Assembly (NCBI GenBank): GCA_963811265.1
Contig: CAWEQS010000019.1
Location: 256,945 to 320,944 of the forward strand
Direction of reading: 5' to 3'
From: JAOUJD01 sp963811265
Lineage (GTDB): Bacteria > Pseudomonadota > Gammaproteobacteria > Burkholderiales > Burkholderiaceae_F
Length of the DNA: 64,000 nt
The number at the start of each line of letters is the position of its first letter. Position 1 is the stretch's first letter. The translations under genes were made by a program, and so were the position numbers. The notes under the pieces were generated by a model. The model was not told the DNA's origin, did not search any database, and saw nothing but the letters and a program-made list of their open reading frames with translations. Below are positions 37,811 to 47,425 of the stretch, piece by piece.

Positions 37811-38421
37811 TGCACTCGTCCCTCTACCTCGCCTCCCGCAGCCCCCGCCGTCGCGAGCTGCTGAAGCAGCTCGGCGTGAAGTTCGACCCGCTGCTGCTGC
37901 GCCTGTCCGGTCCGCGTGGCGCGGATGTCGACGAAGAACAGCACCCAGGGGAATCGGCCGCTGACTACGTGGAGCGCACCGCGCGCGAGAAGGCCGCCTT
38001 CGGCCTGCGGGTGCTCGGCATGCGCTCCATGGTGCAGCGCCCCGTGCTCGCGGCCGATACCGTCGTGATCGTCGACGGCGACGTGCTCGGCAAGCCCGCC
38101 AACCGCGCGCAGGCCGAGGCCTTCCTGCAGCGCATGTCGGGTCGCACGCACGAAGTCCGCACGACCGTCGCCCTCGCGATGGAAGGCCCGGTGATGAGTG
38201 CGACCTCGGTGTCCACCGTGACCTTCCGCGCGATCCCCGACGACGAGGCGAGGCGCTACTGCGCCACCGCCGAGCCGTACGACAAGGCCGGCGGCTACGG
38301 CATCCAGGGCCTCGCGGCCGTCTTCATCGAGCGGATCGAAGGCAGCTACACCGGCGTGATGGGGCTGCCGCTCTTCGAGACCGGGCGCCTGCTGATGCAG
38401 GTGGGATTCAAGATCCTCTGA
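37810..38421 (+). CDS. maf: Maf-like nucleoside triphosphate pyrophosphatase
   Basis: A 203-residue Maf protein that hydrolyses dTTP/UTP or modified nucleotides to monophosphates. The N-terminal LASRSPRRRELLKQLGV, VLAADTVVIVDGDVLGKP, MSGRTHEVRTTV, and EPYDKAGGYGIQGLAAVFIERIEGSYTGVMGLPL segments match the family. The YhdE-type (dTTPase) subclass is likely. It starts on an ATG overlapping the rlmH stop. Confidence 0.95.
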   Translation: MHSSLYLASRSPRRRELLKQLGVKFDPLLLRLSGPRGADVDEEQHPGESAADYVERTAREKAAFGLRVLGMRSMVQRPVLAADTVVIVDGDVLGKPANRAQAEAFLQRMSGRTHEVRTTVALAMEGPVMSATSVSTVTFRAIPDDEARRYCATAEPYDKAGGYGIQGLAAVFIERIEGSYTGVMGLPLFETGRLLMQVGFKIL

Positions 38422-38846
38422 TCGGCGTCCTCGCGGATGCACGGCTGGCGGTGGGCGGCGGGCGCCCCTGCCATGGCGGTCGGCGCTGGCGCGCCGACTT
38501 CGCTGTGCTGCTCGACCCAAGGGCGCGCCGCGAAACTCGCTGCGTTCGCTGCGCGAACTCCGCTCAGACAGGTCGCGGCGAGTCAGACACGAAGCGCGCT
38601 GACGCGCGCCGCCCTTGGGCCTGTGCTGCTCGCCGCCACGGAAGGCGCGCCCGCCGCCCACCGCCAGCCGTGCCGGGATCCACCTCAGCGCACGACGAAA
38701 GCGAAAGGAAACGACATGCCGTCCCGCGACGCTGCAAGCGAGCGTGGCCCCACCGGGCACGCTCGCGACCTCTTCGAGATTCGTTCGCGATCCGCGCGCA
38801 GCCCCGCTCGCAGTCGCTCACGCCCCCTGCGTACACTTGCACGCAA
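38422..38846. other. 425-base maf-rng gap holding a long imperfect palindrome
   Basis: No coding frame here has recognisable protein features. The interval is dominated by a 235-base element with perfect 26-base inverted ends (38439-38673), listed separately. Downstream of it, TACACT at 38832-38837 lies 9 bases before the rng start and could be a -10 for a nearly leaderless rng transcript. Confidence 0.6.
38439..38673. repeat. MITE/REP-like palindromic element with 26-base terminal inverted repeats
   Basis: Left arm 38439-38464 and right arm 38648-38673 are exact reverse complements over 26 bases. The match continues imperfectly inward (CCCTGCCATGGCGG against CCGCCACGGAAGG). A further pair, CCCAAGGGCG near 38516 and CGCCCTTGGG near 38606, is nested inside. 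An 11-base direct repeat TGTGCTGCTCG is also found on both flanks. The core has CTCGCTGCG-type sequence seen in dispersed extragenic repeats of Burkholderiales. No transposase and no clear target-site duplication are seen. It is probably a non-autonomous repeat or a structured RNA. Confidence 0.65.
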
Positions 38847-40304
<1,458 letters not shown>

Positions 40305-40335
40305 GCGCCGCAGCCGGCGGCGCGCCGCGCCGGCC

Positions 40336-40926
40336 TCAGGCCTTCTTCTCGCGCGGCAGCCGGCCCAGCAGGTAGAACTCGTCGTTCGGCCGCATGGCGA
40401 TCATGTTCGCCATGCGGTTCGACAGCGCGAAGAACGCGGCGATCGCGCCGATGTCCCAGATGTCCTCGTCGCTGAAGCCGTGCGGTCGCAGCGCCTCGAA
40501 GTCGGCGTCCTCGATCGTTCCCGACGCGGTGGCGACCTTCATCGCGAACGCGAGCATCGCCTTGCCGCGCGGCGGGATGTCCGCCTTGCGGTAGTTCGTC
40601 GCGACCTGCTCGGCGATCAGCGGGTTCTTCTCGTAGATGCGCAGGATCGCGCCGTGCGCCACCACGCAGTAGACGCAGCTGTTCGCGCCGCTGGTGGCCA
40701 CGACGATCATCTCCCGCTCGCCCTTGGTCAGGCCGGAAGGCTTCAGCATCAGCGCGTCGTGGTACGCGAAGAAGGCCCGGAACTCGTCCGGGCGGTGCGC
40801 CAGCGTGAGGAACACATTGGGCACGAAGCCCGACTTTTCCTGCACCTCGAGGATGCGCGCCTTGATGTCGTCCGGCAGTTCCTCGAGTGACGGGACGGGA
40901 TAGCGGCTGATCGGCCTGGCAGTCAT
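40336..40926 (-). CDS. peroxidase-related AhpD-like protein
   Basis: A 196-residue carboxymuconolactone decarboxylase/AhpD-fold protein. The redox CxxC is Cys84-Cys87 in NSCVYCVVAHG, with the conserved His91 and an upstream Glu in LTKGEREMIVVATSGAN. This fits the 'peroxidase-related enzyme' subfamily. The physiological substrate is unknown. Its ATG overlaps the stop of msbA (40923-40926), so it is coupled to a lipid exporter with no obvious functional link. Confidence 0.87.
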   Translation of the reverse strand: MTARPISRYPVPSLEELPDDIKARILEVQEKSGFVPNVFLTLAHRPDEFRAFFAYHDALMLKPSGLTKGEREMIVVATSGANSCVYCVVAHGAILRIYEKNPLIAEQVATNYRKADIPPRGKAMLAFAMKVATASGTIEDADFEALRPHGFSDEDIWDIGAIAAFFALSNRMANMIAMRPNDEFYLLGRLPREKKA

Positions 40927-42695
40927 GACGCGCGCTCCGAAGCGGGCTGTGCGAACTGGATCCGGTGCAGGTGCGCGTACAGGCCGCCCGCCGCCAGCAG
41001 CGCCGCGTGATCACCGACTTCCACGATACGCCCGTTCTCGAGCACGACGATGCGGTGCGCGCGCTCGATCGTCGACAGCCGGTGCGCGACCACGAACGTC
41101 GTGCGGCCCTGCATCAGCCGCTCGAGCGACGCCTGGATGTAGCGCTCCGACTCGGAGTCGAGCGCGGAGGTCGCCTCGTCGAGCAGCAGGATCGGCGCGT
41201 CCTTCAGGATCGCCCGCGCGATCGACAGGCGCTGGCGCTGGCCGCCGGACAGCTTGACCGCGTTCTCGCCGATGGGCGTATCGAAGCCCTTCGGCAGCGA
41301 CTCGATGAACGGCAGCAGGTAGGCGGCCTCCGCCGCCGCACGGATCCGCTCCATCGGCGCGCCGCGCTGCCCGCCGTACGCGATGTTGGCGGCGATGGAG
41401 TCGTCGAACAGCACGACGTCCTGCGACACCAGGGCCAGTTGCCGGCGCAGGCTGGCGAGCGACAGCTCGTGCATCGGCACGCCGTCGAACAGGATCTCGC
41501 CCGCGGTCGGGCGCAGGAAGCGCGGCAGCAGGTTGATCACCGTCGTCTTGCCGGCGCCGGACGGTCCGACCAGCGCGATCATTTCGCCGGCCTTCACGTC
41601 GAGCGAGAAGTCCTGCAGCGCCTCGGTCGCGGCCTCGGGATAGCGGAACGACACGCCGCGGAACTCGACATGGCCGCTGACGCGCTCGACCTCGCGCGTG
41701 CCGGTCTCGGCTTCCGGCGGCAGGTCGATCATCCGGAACACGCTCTCGGCGCCCGCGGCCATGCGCGCGATCGGGCCGTTGAGCGCCGCGAGGTGCCGCA
41801 GGGCCGGCAGCAGCAGCAGCGCCGCGGCGAGGAACGTGACGAAGTCGCCCGGAGTGGCCTTGGTCTCGCGCACCTGCCACAGCGCGATCGTCATCACGAC
41901 CGCGACCCCGATGGCGCCGACGATCTGCGTCACCGGCGTCGCCGCCGACCAGGCGACCTGCATCCGCATCGCGAACCCGCGCAGCTTCGCGTTGATGTGG
42001 CGGAAGCGCTCGTTCTCGTAGCCGCCGCCGTCGTACACCTTGACCACGCGCTGGCCCTCGTGCGCCTCCTGGATCGTGCGCGTCATCTCGCCGAGCATCA
42101 CCTGGTTCTCGACGTTCAGCCGGCGCAGGCGGCGGCTGAAGCCCCGCAGCACCAGCGCGATGATCGGCGCGACGACCAGCGTCACCAGCGTCAGCTGCCA
42201 GTTGTAGTAGATCAGCATGGCGAGCAGGCCGATCACGACCAGCGTGTCGCGCACGGCGGTGCTGAGCACCTCGGCGGCCAGGTTCAGCGCGTTGGTCGCC
42301 TCGTTGACGAACTTCGAGATCACGATGCCCGACGGCATGTTCTCGAACGTCGACGAGGGCCAGCGCAGCATGCGCTCGAACATCGTCGTGCGCAGTTCGA
42401 CCAGCACGCCCTGGGAGATCCGGTTCAGCAGGTACGAGCTGGCGAACGACGCGAGGCCGCGGACGATGAACAGGCCGACGAACGCGGCCGGCAGCCACAG
42501 CGCGGACGAACTGCGCTCGAACAGCGCGCGGTCGGTCATGATGCCCGTGAGCTTGGCCAGCAGCGGATCGGTGACGGCCGCAATCGCGGTCGCGAACAGC
42601 GCGAACCCGAGCACCTTGCGCTGCACGAGCACCATCCGCATCAGGCGACGCAGGTTCGGATCGTCGAGCAGGCGGGGATGGGAAGGGGATGTCAT
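40923..42695 (-). CDS. msbA: lipid A export permease/ATP-binding protein
   Basis: A 590-residue half-transporter that flips lipid A-core across the inner membrane. Six helices lie in the first 310 residues (ABC type I exporter). The nucleotide-binding domain follows, with Walker A GPSGAGKTT, signature KLSGGQRQRLSIARAI, Walker B ILLLDEATSALD and switch histidine VVAHRLST. Its neighbours, three to four glycosyltransferases of LPS assembly, support the MsbA call over a generic multidrug exporter. The ATG at 42695 (MTSPSHPRL) is chosen; the frame remains open upstream. Confidence 0.9.
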   Translation of the reverse strand: MTSPSHPRLLDDPNLRRLMRMVLVQRKVLGFALFATAIAAVTDPLLAKLTGIMTDRALFERSSSALWLPAAFVGLFIVRGLASFASSYLLNRISQGVLVELRTTMFERMLRWPSSTFENMPSGIVISKFVNEATNALNLAAEVLSTAVRDTLVVIGLLAMLIYYNWQLTLVTLVVAPIIALVLRGFSRRLRRLNVENQVMLGEMTRTIQEAHEGQRVVKVYDGGGYENERFRHINAKLRGFAMRMQVAWSAATPVTQIVGAIGVAVVMTIALWQVRETKATPGDFVTFLAAALLLLPALRHLAALNGPIARMAAGAESVFRMIDLPPEAETGTREVERVSGHVEFRGVSFRYPEAATEALQDFSLDVKAGEMIALVGPSGAGKTTVINLLPRFLRPTAGEILFDGVPMHELSLASLRRQLALVSQDVVLFDDSIAANIAYGGQRGAPMERIRAAAEAAYLLPFIESLPKGFDTPIGENAVKLSGGQRQRLSIARAILKDAPILLLDEATSALDSESERYIQASLERLMQGRTTFVVAHRLSTIERAHRIVVLENGRIVEVGDHAALLAAGGLYAHLHRIQFAQPASERAS

Positions 42696-42781
42696 GAGGT
42701 CGCGTGCCACAATCCGGGCCCGCGAGCGCGCGCCCGATGCGGCGCGCGTAGTGTATGCGATCGGTTCCTCGAGCCTGCCCC

Positions 42782-43690
42782 ATGACGCCGCTGATCGTCC
42801 GCCTGCCCAATCACCTCGGCGACGCCTGCATGTCGATCGCAGCGCTCGATGCGCTGGCGGCGGCGGGCTACGCGCTGACGCTGGCGGGTCGTCCGTGGAT
42901 CCGATCCTTGTTCGAAGCCTATCCCTGGCCCACCGTGGCGCTGCGGGACAGCCGCCGCGACAACGTGCTCGCCCTGCGCGCGGCGGCATCGGGCTCGCGC
43001 GGCCTGCTGTTCACGAATTCGTTCAGCACCGCCCTCGAATTCCGCCTCGCGGGCATCGCGTCGACCGGGTACGCGCGCGGCGGGCGGTCGCTGCTGCTGT
43101 CGCAGGCCGTGCCCGTGAACGACGCGGACCACATGGTCGAGTACTACCACCGGCTCGCGGCGACCGTGATCGCGCAGACTGCCGCGGCGCCGGACGCGCT
43201 CGACCTTCGCGTCAGCGACGCGGCGCGGCGGCGCATGCACGGCGCGCTGATGGACGCGGGCGTGTCCCGCCCGTACGTGGTCCTCTGCCCGGTTGCGGTC
43301 GGCCTGCACCACGGCAAGGTGAAGGCGTGGGACGGGTTCACGCGGCTGCACCGCGAACTGCTCGCGCGCGGCCATCGCGTCGTCGCCCTGCCCGGTCCCG
43401 GCGAGCGCGACGAAGTGCGGCGCGTCCTGCCCGAGGCCGTCGTGCTGCCCGAGAGCGATGTCGGCGCCTTCGCGGCGCTGCTCGCCGACGCGCGGCTGGT
43501 CGTGGCCAACGACAGCGGCCCCGGGCACCTCGCCGCGGCGGTCGGCGCGCCGCTCGTCAGCGTATTCGGCGTGACGGAGCCCGGGAAGACACGGCCGTGG
43601 GGGCCGCGCGTGCGGATGGTGGGGTCCGGCGGCGGATGGCCGTCCTACGAGGAGGTCACGGCGGCGGTCGACGGCCTGCTCGACGCCTGA
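42782..43690 (+). CDS. glycosyltransferase family 9 (heptosyltransferase-like)
   Basis: A 302-residue GT9 enzyme of the ADP-heptose:LPS heptosyltransferase family. The N-terminal IVRLPNHLGDACMSIAALDAL replaces the usual 'R...GD' motif. The C-terminal donor site is ADARLVVANDSGPGHLAAAVGAPLVSVFGVTEPGKTRPWGP (cut here as two motifs: VANDSGPGHLA and VFGVTEPGKTRPWG). It probably adds heptose to the inner core. Which heptose cannot be decided. It is divergent from msbA. Its 3' end overlaps the convergent ligase gene by 46 bases. Confidence 0.88.
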   Translation: MTPLIVRLPNHLGDACMSIAALDALAAAGYALTLAGRPWIRSLFEAYPWPTVALRDSRRDNVLALRAAASGSRGLLFTNSFSTALEFRLAGIASTGYARGGRSLLLSQAVPVNDADHMVEYYHRLAATVIAQTAAAPDALDLRVSDAARRRMHGALMDAGVSRPYVVLCPVAVGLHHGKVKAWDGFTRLHRELLARGHRVVALPGPGERDEVRRVLPEAVVLPESDVGAFAALLADARLVVANDSGPGHLAAAVGAPLVSVFGVTEPGKTRPWGPRVRMVGSGGGWPSYEEVTAAVDGLLDA

Positions 43691-45669
43691 AGGTCGGCTT
43701 CGCGGGCGAGCAGGACGCCGAGGAACATCATGATCATGTGGCCTTCGTTGAAGGTCCTGAAGTGCGAGCTGAAGAGGCTGGTCACGCACCAGGCCAGCAG
43801 CAACGCGAGGCCCGCGACGCGGCATGGTCCGGTCACCGGCTGGCGCGCCGCCGCCAGCAGCCACCAGCCGAACGCCAGGAGGCCGAGCACGCCGGTCTCG
43901 GCGAGGAAGTACAGGTACTGGTTGTGCGGATCCTCGCTCGGCGTCGCCTGCCAGCCCGACCCGTACTTCGCGGCGAAGCGCGGGTACTCCCGGGCGAACG
44001 AACCGAGGCCATGCCCCAGCAGCGGCGCTTCGGCGATGAGCGCACGCGTGTTCTCCCAGATCACGACCCGGATTCCCATCGACGTCAGCTCACTCGACTG
44101 CCGCGCCGAGCGCAACTCGCCGATGCCGCGCTCGAAGCGCTCGAGCACGATGGGCGATGCGACGGTCAGGACGACCAGCGCCGCGAGCACGCCGGCCGTC
44201 GCCACCATGCGCGCCCGTCCGCGCCACTGCGTCATCGCCAGCGCGATCGCGACGATGGCCATGACGATGTAGCCGCTGCGCCCCGGCGTGGTGGCCACCA
44301 GGCTGATCGCCAGGACGGCGGCGCCCACCCACGCCGCGGCTCGCGCGCGGCGTCCCGTTTCCGGCTGCAGGGCCAGCAGCACGGCGAACAGAGCGCCCGC
44401 TGCGAACGCCATCGCCTGTGTCACGTGGTTGCGGAACACGACGTAGGGAGCGACCGGGTCCGCGTGCACCGGAACGCCCGCCAGCCACGCGCCGATCGAG
44501 ATGCACGCCGTCAGCGTCGCCGCGAACGCGAACAGCGCCATGAAGACCATCTTGGATCGCCGCGTCTCGAACAGCGCCAGCGCGACGAAGAGCCACAGGA
44601 ACTGCCGCCATCCGACCCACGCCCGCAGGGCGGCCTTGGCGTCGAGCGGGCTCCACGCGATCGCGAGCCCGAGCACGGCGACCAGCAACAGGCTCGCCTG
44701 CCCGAGCGGCTGCGAGAACGCGTGCTTCAAGCGCCGCCAGCGCGACGGCGCGGCGAGCAGCGCGAGGACCATCAGCCCGGACGCGACGCTCGCCACGCCG
44801 GGCACGACGAAGGCGCCGATCGCTGTCAGCGCCGCCGTGAAACGAGCGACACTGATCGCCCAGATGTCCCGGCGGACCGTCGCGCGAGCGTCGCCCGCGT
44901 CGATGCGCGCCTCCTCCGGCCGGGTGCTCCCGAGCGTCCGCCGGCGCCAGCGGTCCCAGCGGAAACGCAGCCAGTTCCAGCGGCGGCCGCGGTCAGTGCG
45001 CCTGTCGTCGAGCACGCTCGCGAACCGGCCATTCATGCTCCCCTGCTCGACGATCGGCTCCCTCAGCCAGTACTGCGTGATTCCCATCGCGGCGTCGGCC
45101 TCGCGCATCAGCCAGTCGGCCGGCCGGGTGACCTTGCGCGCGGCGACGTACGCGAGCCGCAGTTCGGCCGCGCGGCGGTCGAGCACGGTCGCATCGGTGG
45201 CGGGCAACTCGATGTCCGGCGTCAGCAGCATCGTCGGCGCGCTGCGCGCGCCGGCGACGTACTTGTTGTCGCCGCACCCGAGGTAAACCATGTACGGCCG
45301 GTCGACGCGGTCCGCTTCGTCCATCGCCAGCGCGAAGACGCGCTCGAAGTCGCGGGCCAGCACGGCGTCGTCCTCGAACACCAGCACGCGCCGGTAGCCG
45401 CGCTCGACGCACCGCTTCCACGTCTCGATGTGCTTCAGCACCAGCGACTGGTGCCCGCGCTTCAGGTCGCTCGGCGCGAAGACCGCGTCGATCTGTTCGG
45501 GCGTCAGCTCGTCGGCGTCGTGCTCGAAGATCCACTCGAACGCGATCCCGTGCCGCTTCAGTTCCGACTCGATGTGCCGGATGCGGTCGTGGAACGTCTT
45601 CACCGACAGCACGAAGACGGCGTCGACGCACTGGTTGACCGTATGTCTGGAACGCGGGGACGGAATCAA
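43645..45669 (-). CDS. fusion of GT25 glycosyltransferase and O-antigen ligase-like protein
   Basis: One frame joins two LPS functions. The N-terminal 200 residues are a GT25 domain (VDAVFVLSVKTFHDRI, HQSLVLKHIETWKRCVERGYRRVLVFEDDAVL, then YMVYLGCGDN). From about residue 255 the protein has about ten membrane helices. A Wzy_C/WaaL-type periplasmic loop contains GRSGYIVM, WENTRALIAEAPLLGHGLGSF and SEDPHNQYLYFLAETGVLGL. The ligase half would attach O-antigen to core at the periplasmic side, while GT25 works in the cytoplasm. Start: TTG at 45669, because a TACAAT -10 lies at 45705-45710. The in-frame ATG at 45765 would lie upstream of it and shares bases with the divergent ATG. Confidence 0.8.
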   Translation of the reverse strand: MIPSPRSRHTVNQCVDAVFVLSVKTFHDRIRHIESELKRHGIAFEWIFEHDADELTPEQIDAVFAPSDLKRGHQSLVLKHIETWKRCVERGYRRVLVFEDDAVLARDFERVFALAMDEADRVDRPYMVYLGCGDNKYVAGARSAPTMLLTPDIELPATDATVLDRRAAELRLAYVAARKVTRPADWLMREADAAMGITQYWLREPIVEQGSMNGRFASVLDDRRTDRGRRWNWLRFRWDRWRRRTLGSTRPEEARIDAGDARATVRRDIWAISVARFTAALTAIGAFVVPGVASVASGLMVLALLAAPSRWRRLKHAFSQPLGQASLLLVAVLGLAIAWSPLDAKAALRAWVGWRQFLWLFVALALFETRRSKMVFMALFAFAATLTACISIGAWLAGVPVHADPVAPYVVFRNHVTQAMAFAAGALFAVLLALQPETGRRARAAAWVGAAVLAISLVATTPGRSGYIVMAIVAIALAMTQWRGRARMVATAGVLAALVVLTVASPIVLERFERGIGELRSARQSSELTSMGIRVVIWENTRALIAEAPLLGHGLGSFAREYPRFAAKYGSGWQATPSEDPHNQYLYFLAETGVLGLLAFGWWLLAAARQPVTGPCRVAGLALLLAWCVTSLFSSHFRTFNEGHMIMMFLGVLLAREADLQASSRPSTAAVTSS

Positions 45670-45704
45670 GGAGACCTGCCGCGGCGGCGGGCGGGAAAGG
45701 CAGG

Positions 45705-45710
45705 ATTGTA
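45705..45710 (-). promoter_or_regulatory. -10 element for the GT25/ligase fusion gene
   Basis: TACAAT on the minus strand, about 36 bases before the proposed TTG start at 45669. It argues against translation starting at 45765. No matching -35. Confidence 0.4.
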
Positions 45711-45763
45711 TTGAAGGCGACCCAGCGGCCGCGGGTAAGCTTGCAGCCTCCACCGGAGCCCGC

Positions 45764-46552
45764 ATGGCACGCCTGTCCGTCTACATCATCGCGTACAACG
45801 AAGCCGACAAGATCGAAGCGGCGCTCAGGAGCGTCGCGTGGGCGGACGAGATCGTGGTGGCCGATTCGTTCTCCACCGACGGCACGGCCGAGATCGCGCG
45901 CAAGTACACCGACAAGGTGCTGCAGGTCCCGTTCGAGGGCTTCGGCAAGCTGCGCAACGACGTGCTCGCGCAACTCACCGGCGACTGGGTGTTCTCGCTC
46001 GACGCGGACGAGCGCTGCACGGAAGCGGCGGCCGCCGAGATCCGGCGCCTCATCGAGCAGCCCGGCGCGGCGGACGCCTACCTCGTGCCGCGCCGCAACT
46101 TCTTCTTCGGCCGCTGGATCGAGCACTCCGGGTGGTTTCCGGATTACCGGCAGCCGCAGCTCTTTCGCCGCGGCAAGCTGACGTACACCGCCGACGCGGT
46201 CCACGAAACCTACGTGCTGGACGGCGCGCTGGGCAAGACCACCGAGCCGATCGCGCAAGTGCCGTTCAAGGACCTCGCGCAGATCGTCCACAAGATGCAG
46301 CGCTACTCGACGCTCGGCGTCGAGCGCCTGGCCGAGCGCCGGACGAGGCCGTCGATGTGGTCCGCCTTCGCGCACGGCCTCGGCGCCTTCCTGCGCCACT
46401 ACGTCGTGCGCGCTGGTTTCCTCGACGGCTGGGCCGGCTTCATCATCGCGTTCTCGAACTTCGAGGGCACGTTCTACCGCTACGCCAAGCATGCGGAGCG
46501 CATGAACGGACTCGCCCGCGAGCCGCCGGTGCCGCCGAGCCTCAGGCGCTGA
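45764..46552 (+). CDS. glycosyltransferase family 2, WaaE/LgtF-like
   Basis: A 262-residue GT-A enzyme. LSVYIIAYNEADKIEAALRS is the nucleotide-sugar entry, VVADSFSTDGTAEIA the first acidic site, and FSLDADER the metal-binding DxD. The YLVPRRNFFFGRWIEHSGWFPDYRQPQLFRR stretch (motifs NFFFGRWI and GWFPDYRQPQLFRR) is typical of the WaaE/KdtX beta-glucosyltransferases of LPS core. SD-like CACCGGAG is before the ATG. The stop overlaps the start of the next GT2 gene (TGATG). Confidence 0.88.
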   Translation: MARLSVYIIAYNEADKIEAALRSVAWADEIVVADSFSTDGTAEIARKYTDKVLQVPFEGFGKLRNDVLAQLTGDWVFSLDADERCTEAAAAEIRRLIEQPGAADAYLVPRRNFFFGRWIEHSGWFPDYRQPQLFRRGKLTYTADAVHETYVLDGALGKTTEPIAQVPFKDLAQIVHKMQRYSTLGVERLAERRTRPSMWSAFAHGLGAFLRHYVVRAGFLDGWAGFIIAFSNFEGTFYRYAKHAERMNGLAREPPVPPSLRR

Positions 46553-47359
46553 TGCGGAATTCCGTCAGTCGTCACGACGTACAACCGGCCCGACGCCTTG
46601 CGCGCCGTGCTGGACGGCCTTGGCGCGCAAGCCGACCGGGACTTCGAAGTGATCGTGGCCGACGACGGTTCGCGCGACGACACGCGGGCGCTGGTCGAGC
46701 GGACAAGCGCCGCCTTCCCGGTGCCGCTCGCGCACGTGTGGCAGGAGGACAACGGGTTCCGCGCGGGCGCGGCACGCAACCGTGCCGCCGAGCGCGCGCG
46801 CGGCGAGTACCTCGTCTTTCTCGACGGCGACTGCATTCCGCGCCCCGACTTCATCGCCCGTCACCGTGAGCTCGCCGAACGAGGCTGGATGGTGGCCGGC
46901 AACCGCATCCTGCTCGCCGAGGCCTTCACGGCCAGGGCGCTGCTGGAGCGACTCCCCCTGCACGCGTGGTCCGCACGGCAGTGGGGCGAAGCGCGCCGGC
47001 GCGGCGACATCAATCGCACCCTGCCGCTCGCCTGCCTGCCGCTGGGTCCGCTGCGCAAGATCGCGGCGTCGCGCTGGCAGCGCGTCCGTACGTGCAACCT
47101 CGGCGTGTGGGCCGACGACTTCCACCGCGTGCGCGGGTTCGACGAGACGTTCGAGGGCTGGGGCTTCGAGGACTCGGACCTCGCCGTGCGCCTGCTGAAC
47201 GCCGGCGTGCGGCGCAAGGAAGGCGCCTTCGCCACCGGCGTCCTGCACCTGTGGCACCGCGAGAACGACCGCAGGCACGAAGGGCGCAACTGGGACCTGC
47301 TGCAGCAGCGGATCCGCTCGCGCGAGACGCTGCCGGCCAGGGGGCTCTCGTCGGCCTAG
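46552..47359 (+). CDS. glycosyltransferase family 2 with C-terminal GT7-like region (one frameshift)
   Basis: A GT-A enzyme: SVVTTYNRPDALRAVLDGL, FEVIVADDGSRDDTRALVE, RAGAARNRAAERARGEYLVFLDGDCIPRPDFI with the DxD. A C-terminal galactosyltransferase-like motif follows: RGFDETFEGWGFEDSDLAVRLLNAGVRR. The ATG that overlaps the previous stop is out of frame with the body. One extra base at 46558-46561 (CGGAATTCCG) explains this, and the corrected start reads MRIPSVVTTYNRP with about 268 residues. The sugar added is unknown. It ends the LPS core cluster and converges on dnaE. Confidence 0.83.
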
Positions 47360-47425
47360 CAGTCGCGGCGAAGGCACGCGACGACTAACGCGGCGGCGTC
47401 CGGCGCGCGCCACGAGCGGACCGCG

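Noticed and set aside
38465..38647. Coding frames through the palindromic element
   Set aside because: All are short, lack ribosome sites or domains, and are explained by inverted-repeat composition.
45670..45765. N-terminal extension of the GT25/ligase fusion to ATG 45765
   Set aside because: The extra 32 residues have no domain, lie upstream of a TACAAT -10, and the ATG would share bases with the divergent gene's ATG.
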